A DNA stretch of 8,300 nt. Origin: a bacterium UBP3_UBA1247. GTDB taxonomy: Bacteria > UBA3054. A program made the position numbers and the translations under genes. The stretch spans positions 261 to 8,560 of the forward strand of contig DBWD01000060.1 in assembly GCA_002308555.1 (NCBI GenBank). Direction: 5' to 3'. The notes under the pieces were generated by a model. It worked only from the letters and a program-made list of their open reading frames with translations, did not search any database and was not told the origin of the DNA. Shown piece by piece: positions 5,963 through 8,300 of the stretch (positions within the stretch are counted from its first letter, which is position 1; each line of letters starts with the position of its first letter).

Positions 5963-7524
5963 AGATAGACTGGCAGTTTGGCAAAAATTTTGATGCGAAC
6001 GATCTTCCCGAAGCGTTCCTGAACGCTCCGGAGGAAGTTCTTTCCGCCTCCGCGGTTCTTCTGAAGAGCAGCGGCTACCACCGCTTCGTCTACCGTCTGG
6101 GCGGAAGCCTGGTGAAAAGCTTCGAGTTCTCCTCCTTTTTCGAGAAACTGAAATGGAAGCGCGGTTTCTCCGCCCCGCAGAAGGAATGGCGGATCCTCAA
6201 CTTCATGTTCGGGGAGGGCCTGGACGTGCCGCAGCCGTTGGCGCTGGGTTTCGCCGAGCAGGGCGGCAGCGTAAAAGTCTGGCTCGTCACGAAATTCATT
6301 GAGGACTGCGTGACCTACGACGAAATGCGCCCGGAATGGCAGAGGGAGGACGCCGCGGAGCGCGCGGAAAAACTGGCGCGGCTCATATCCCGCATGCACG
6401 CCGCTTTCGTGATCCACCGGGACCTTCACGCGGGCAACCTGCTCTGGCAGCCCCGGGAGAAAAAGTGGTACGTGACGGATTTCCAGCACGCCCGGCGCGG
6501 CTTTTCCACCAGGGTCCAGCTGGAGGAGGACCTGACGCAGCTCCAGCACTGCCTGGGGAAAAAGGTGCCCTACAGGCTTAGGGTGGTCTTCCTGAAAGCT
6601 TACATTTGGGATTTCGCCGTGGCGACCGGAACCACGGAGACCCACGACCGCCGGGACTGGCACATGGTCTGGCGGGAAGTGGCCGAGCGGCTCCTCAGCT
6701 ACGACAACGCCCAGGCCCGTTCCAGAAGCCGGCGCGCCCTCAGGAAAAACAGGGATTTCGAGCCGATAAAAGTCTGGAACAACGGCACTGGCTTCATGCG
6801 CAAGGGAGAGTCTTCCCTGCTAGTTTCCGATATCTGCGCCCTCCTGGAGCGCAAGGACTGGGCGGGCGATCCGCTGGTGACGCGCTTCGAGCGGAAAGGC
6901 GGTTCCTCTTTCGCGATCTTCGATCATCCCCAGGGCCGGGTGGCTCTGGAGATCCAAAGCCTCAGGATAAGCCTTTTCGAGAAGCTGTTTCCTTTCCTCA
7001 GGAAGGAGAGGACGCTCTGGCGCAAGGCCGCCAGGACCGTCCTGCTGCACGTCCCCCTGGAGCGTCCGCTGATGATCGGGCGGACCGCGAACTCCCTGGC
7101 CTACGTTTATCTTGTCAAAGCCTCCTTCAGTTTCCGGGACGCCTTCAAGATGGCCGGCGGAAACAGGGAGGAAAAAGACCGCCTGCTGAGGGCTCTGGCC
7201 ATCCTGGCCGCCAGGATGCACAACTGCGGCATGACCCACGGCGCTTTCACCTGCGACACCGTCTGCTGTTCCGAAGACGGCGGAGTCTACGTCAGGGACC
7301 TCAGGCGCTCGAGTTTCTCCTCCTCAGTCTCCTGGTTCGGCCGGGTGGGGGATCTCTCGAGCCTGCTGGCTTCCGCGGAGGGCGCCCTTTCTTACCGCGA
7401 GCAGAGATATTTCCTGAGAAAATATCTTTCCGCCCTGGTCGACGAGATCGACGTCAGGCTGCTTTTGAGCGACGTCAATTACAAAGCCTCCATCATCATG
7501 AGCGAAAAGCATGAAGGAAGATGA
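5959..7524 (+). CDS. WaaP-like LPS kinase fused to a degenerate second kinase domain
   Basis: This 521-residue protein has two tandem kinase-like halves. The first (about 35-245) is a Kdo/WaaP-type lipopolysaccharide kinase: a candidate ATP-lysine in LVKSFEF (Lys53), a candidate helix-C Glu76, the catalytic loop H153-R-D-L-H-A-G-N160 and the metal-binding D174-F-Q. It should phosphorylate a core sugar, fitting the heptosyltransferase upstream. The second half (about 275-515) repeats the same order of elements: LFEKL matches FFEKL, ERPLMIG matches PQPLALG, YLVKASF matches WLVTKFI, RMH recurs, and VRDLRRS matches VTDFQHA. At the catalytic loop it reads THGAFTCDTV, so the Asp and Asn are lost, and the lysine equivalent is Glu or Ile. 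It is probably a pseudokinase. The GTG start overlaps the previous stop (GTGA); the NUDIX gene overlaps the 3' end by 14 bases. The active half is secure; acceptor specificity is inferred. Confidence 0.85.
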   Translation: MKIDWQFGKNFDANDLPEAFLNAPEEVLSASAVLLKSSGYHRFVYRLGGSLVKSFEFSSFFEKLKWKRGFSAPQKEWRILNFMFGEGLDVPQPLALGFAEQGGSVKVWLVTKFIEDCVTYDEMRPEWQREDAAERAEKLARLISRMHAAFVIHRDLHAGNLLWQPREKKWYVTDFQHARRGFSTRVQLEEDLTQLQHCLGKKVPYRLRVVFLKAYIWDFAVATGTTETHDRRDWHMVWREVAERLLSYDNAQARSRSRRALRKNRDFEPIKVWNNGTGFMRKGESSLLVSDICALLERKDWAGDPLVTRFERKGGSSFAIFDHPQGRVALEIQSLRISLFEKLFPFLRKERTLWRKAARTVLLHVPLERPLMIGRTANSLAYVYLVKASFSFRDAFKMAGGNREEKDRLLRALAILAARMHNCGMTHGAFTCDTVCCSEDGGVYVRDLRRSSFSSSVSWFGRVGDLSSLLASAEGALSYREQRYFLRKYLSALVDEIDVRLLLSDVNYKASIIMSEKHEGR

Positions 7525-8089
7525 GCTGCTCGACACGACCCTGAAGGGGGAGCCGCCCTGGAAAAGGCTGGAGCGCAAGACGCTGGTCAAGTGCTCCTGG
7601 CTGACCCATTACGCCGACAGGATCCTTTGCTCGGGCAAAAAGGAAATAGAATTCCACGCCCTCAGTTATCCCATGCCCGTGGTGGGCGTGCTGCTGATAG
7701 ACTCCGGGAACAGGGTGCTTCTGACGAAGCAGTACCGCTACATGGTGGAAAGCTTCGACTGGGAGCTGCCGGCCGGCAACGCCGATCCCGGGGAGGACCT
7801 GGAGAAGGCCGCCAGGCGCGAGACCCTGGAGGAGACGGGCTTCGCCATGAACTCCTGCCGCCTCGTAAAAACTTTCTATCCCCAGATCGGACGCAGCGAC
7901 CACTGCTTCAACCTCTTCGTCGGAACAGGCCCGGAGAAAGCCAGCGAAAAATACGACGAGGGCGAGACTTTCGGGCTGAAGTGGTTCACCATGGAGGAAG
8001 CCAAAGCGCTCGTCAAAAGCGACAACTGCCGGGACGGCTTCGCCCTGCTGGCCCTGAACATGTGGTTCGCCGGGGCGCTGGACGAGTGA
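7511..8089 (+). CDS. NUDIX hydrolase, ADP-sugar pyrophosphatase type
   Basis: This 192-residue cytoplasmic enzyme hydrolyses a nucleoside diphosphate linked to another group, most likely ADP-ribose or an ADP-sugar. The Nudix box runs from Gly89 to Phe111 and fits Gx5Ex7REUxEExGU, except that Thr105 occupies the first hydrophobic position; the metal-binding REtlEE (103-108) is intact. The preceding KQYRYMVESFDWELPAG and following FYPQIGRSDH segments are typical of the NudF/ADP-ribose pyrophosphatase branch, and length is near that of NudF (209 in E. coli). The ATG lies inside the kinase gene, giving a 14-base overlap and implying coupled translation; no clear Shine-Dalgarno is seen. As last gene of an LPS operon it may control ADP-heptose or ADP levels, but a housekeeping ADP-ribose role is equally possible. 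Confidence 0.9.
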   Translation: MKEDELLDTTLKGEPPWKRLERKTLVKCSWLTHYADRILCSGKKEIEFHALSYPMPVVGVLLIDSGNRVLLTKQYRYMVESFDWELPAGNADPGEDLEKAARRETLEETGFAMNSCRLVKTFYPQIGRSDHCFNLFVGTGPEKASEKYDEGETFGLKWFTMEEAKALVKSDNCRDGFALLALNMWFAGALDE

Positions 8090-8101
8090 AGGCCCTTCTA
8101 T

Positions 8102-8130
8102 TTGACTTTCAGGGGCGATTATAGTATCAT
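8102..8130 (+). promoter_or_regulatory. Sigma-70 promoter of tRNA-Leu
   Basis: TTGACT (8102-8107), a 17-nt spacer and TATCAT (8125-8130) match consensus at 5/6 in each box. Predicted transcription starts near 8137, about 75 nt before the mature tRNA. It begins 12 bases after the NUDIX stop codon, and no terminator for the upstream operon is visible between them. Confidence 0.8.
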
Positions 8131-8138
8131 TCTTTTCA

Positions 8139-8162
8139 CCTGCTTGTGAAATACCAAGCGGG
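8139..8162 (+). other. Hairpin in the tRNA leader
   Basis: CCTGCTTG (8139-8146) pairs with CAAGCGGG (8155-8162), eight pairs including one T-G, around an 8-nt loop. It starts at the predicted transcript 5' end. No T-run follows, so it is not a standard terminator; it may protect or help process the precursor, or be chance. Confidence 0.35.
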
Positions 8163-8211
8163 ATCATAGCAAAGTTCATTAGGGATAAATTCCTGTGATG
8201 AAACGTAAAAT

Positions 8212-8298
8212 GCGCGGGTGGTGGAATTGGTAGACACGCTAGCTTGAGGGGCTAGTGGGATTAAACCCGTGCGAGTTCAAGTCTCGCCTCGCGCACCA
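8212..8298 (+). tRNA. tRNA-Leu (anticodon GAG)
   Basis: An 87-nt class II tRNA folds fully. The acceptor stem GCGCGGG pairs with CTCGCGC (one G-T), and the CCA end is encoded (8296-8298). The anticodon stem CTAGC/GCTAG encloses TTGAGGG, placing anticodon GAG at 8246-8248, which reads CUC and CUU. A long variable arm (GGG/CCC stem) and T-arm GCGAG-TTCAAGT-CTCGC complete it, as expected for leucine. Confidence 0.97.
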
Positions 8299-8300
8299 TT

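Noticed and set aside
6606..7514. 302-codon plus-strand frame inside the kinase gene
   Set aside because: Arg/Pro/Gly/Gln-rich translation typical of a shifted frame; the kinase-like motifs are in the other frame and are continuous.
8198..8233. Short frame MKRKMRGWWNW
   Set aside because: It runs into the tRNA acceptor and D-arm, has no ribosome binding site and is only 11 codons.

Overview
The window comes from a diderm (Gram-negative) bacterium with GC-rich coding sequence. The evidence is a Pal lipoprotein, a second lipoprotein carrying LysM, and a lipopolysaccharide core-type cluster of two glycosyltransferases and a WaaP-like kinase. A secreted M60-type metallopeptidase flanked by glycan-binding modules fits a host-associated, possibly mucosal, lifestyle. 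Arginine is often encoded by AGG as well as CGC. I lean weakly towards a gut member of the PVC group (Lentisphaerota, Kiritimatiellota or Verrucomicrobiota) or of Elusimicrobiota; the sequence alone does not settle this.

Layout. At 36-72 a symmetric hairpin acts as a terminator, probably in both directions. The minus-strand gene at 108-2276 encodes a 722-residue secreted M60-like peptidase (signal peptide, chitobiase-type domain, CBM-like jelly roll, HExxH metallopeptidase, NPCBM domain). The 159-nt divergent intergenic region (2277-2435) holds a perfect 17-bp palindrome over the peptidase -10 box, which lies so close to the ATG that the mRNA looks leaderless. It also holds the promoter and strong ribosome binding site of pal. 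Pal (2436-3017), a terminator, a coiled-coil/LysM lipoprotein (3081-3887) and another terminator form an envelope-anchoring pair.

From 3951 to 8089 four genes on the plus strand are packed tightly: GT2 glycosyltransferase, GT9 heptosyltransferase-like enzyme, a double kinase-fold protein (an intact WaaP-like half followed by a degenerate half) and a NUDIX hydrolase. Consecutive genes overlap by 4, 4 and 14 bases, so they are almost certainly one translationally coupled operon that assembles and phosphorylates the lipopolysaccharide core. A near-consensus sigma-70 promoter (8102-8130) then drives tRNA-Leu(GAG) at 8212-8298.

Together the region is an envelope-biogenesis neighbourhood: outer-membrane/peptidoglycan tethering, LPS core building, and one secreted glycoprotein-targeting peptidase. 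I see no mobile elements, CRISPR arrays, defence genes or broken genes. The least ordinary items are the kinase-pseudokinase fusion, the palindromic leaderless promoter, and the five-part peptidase architecture.
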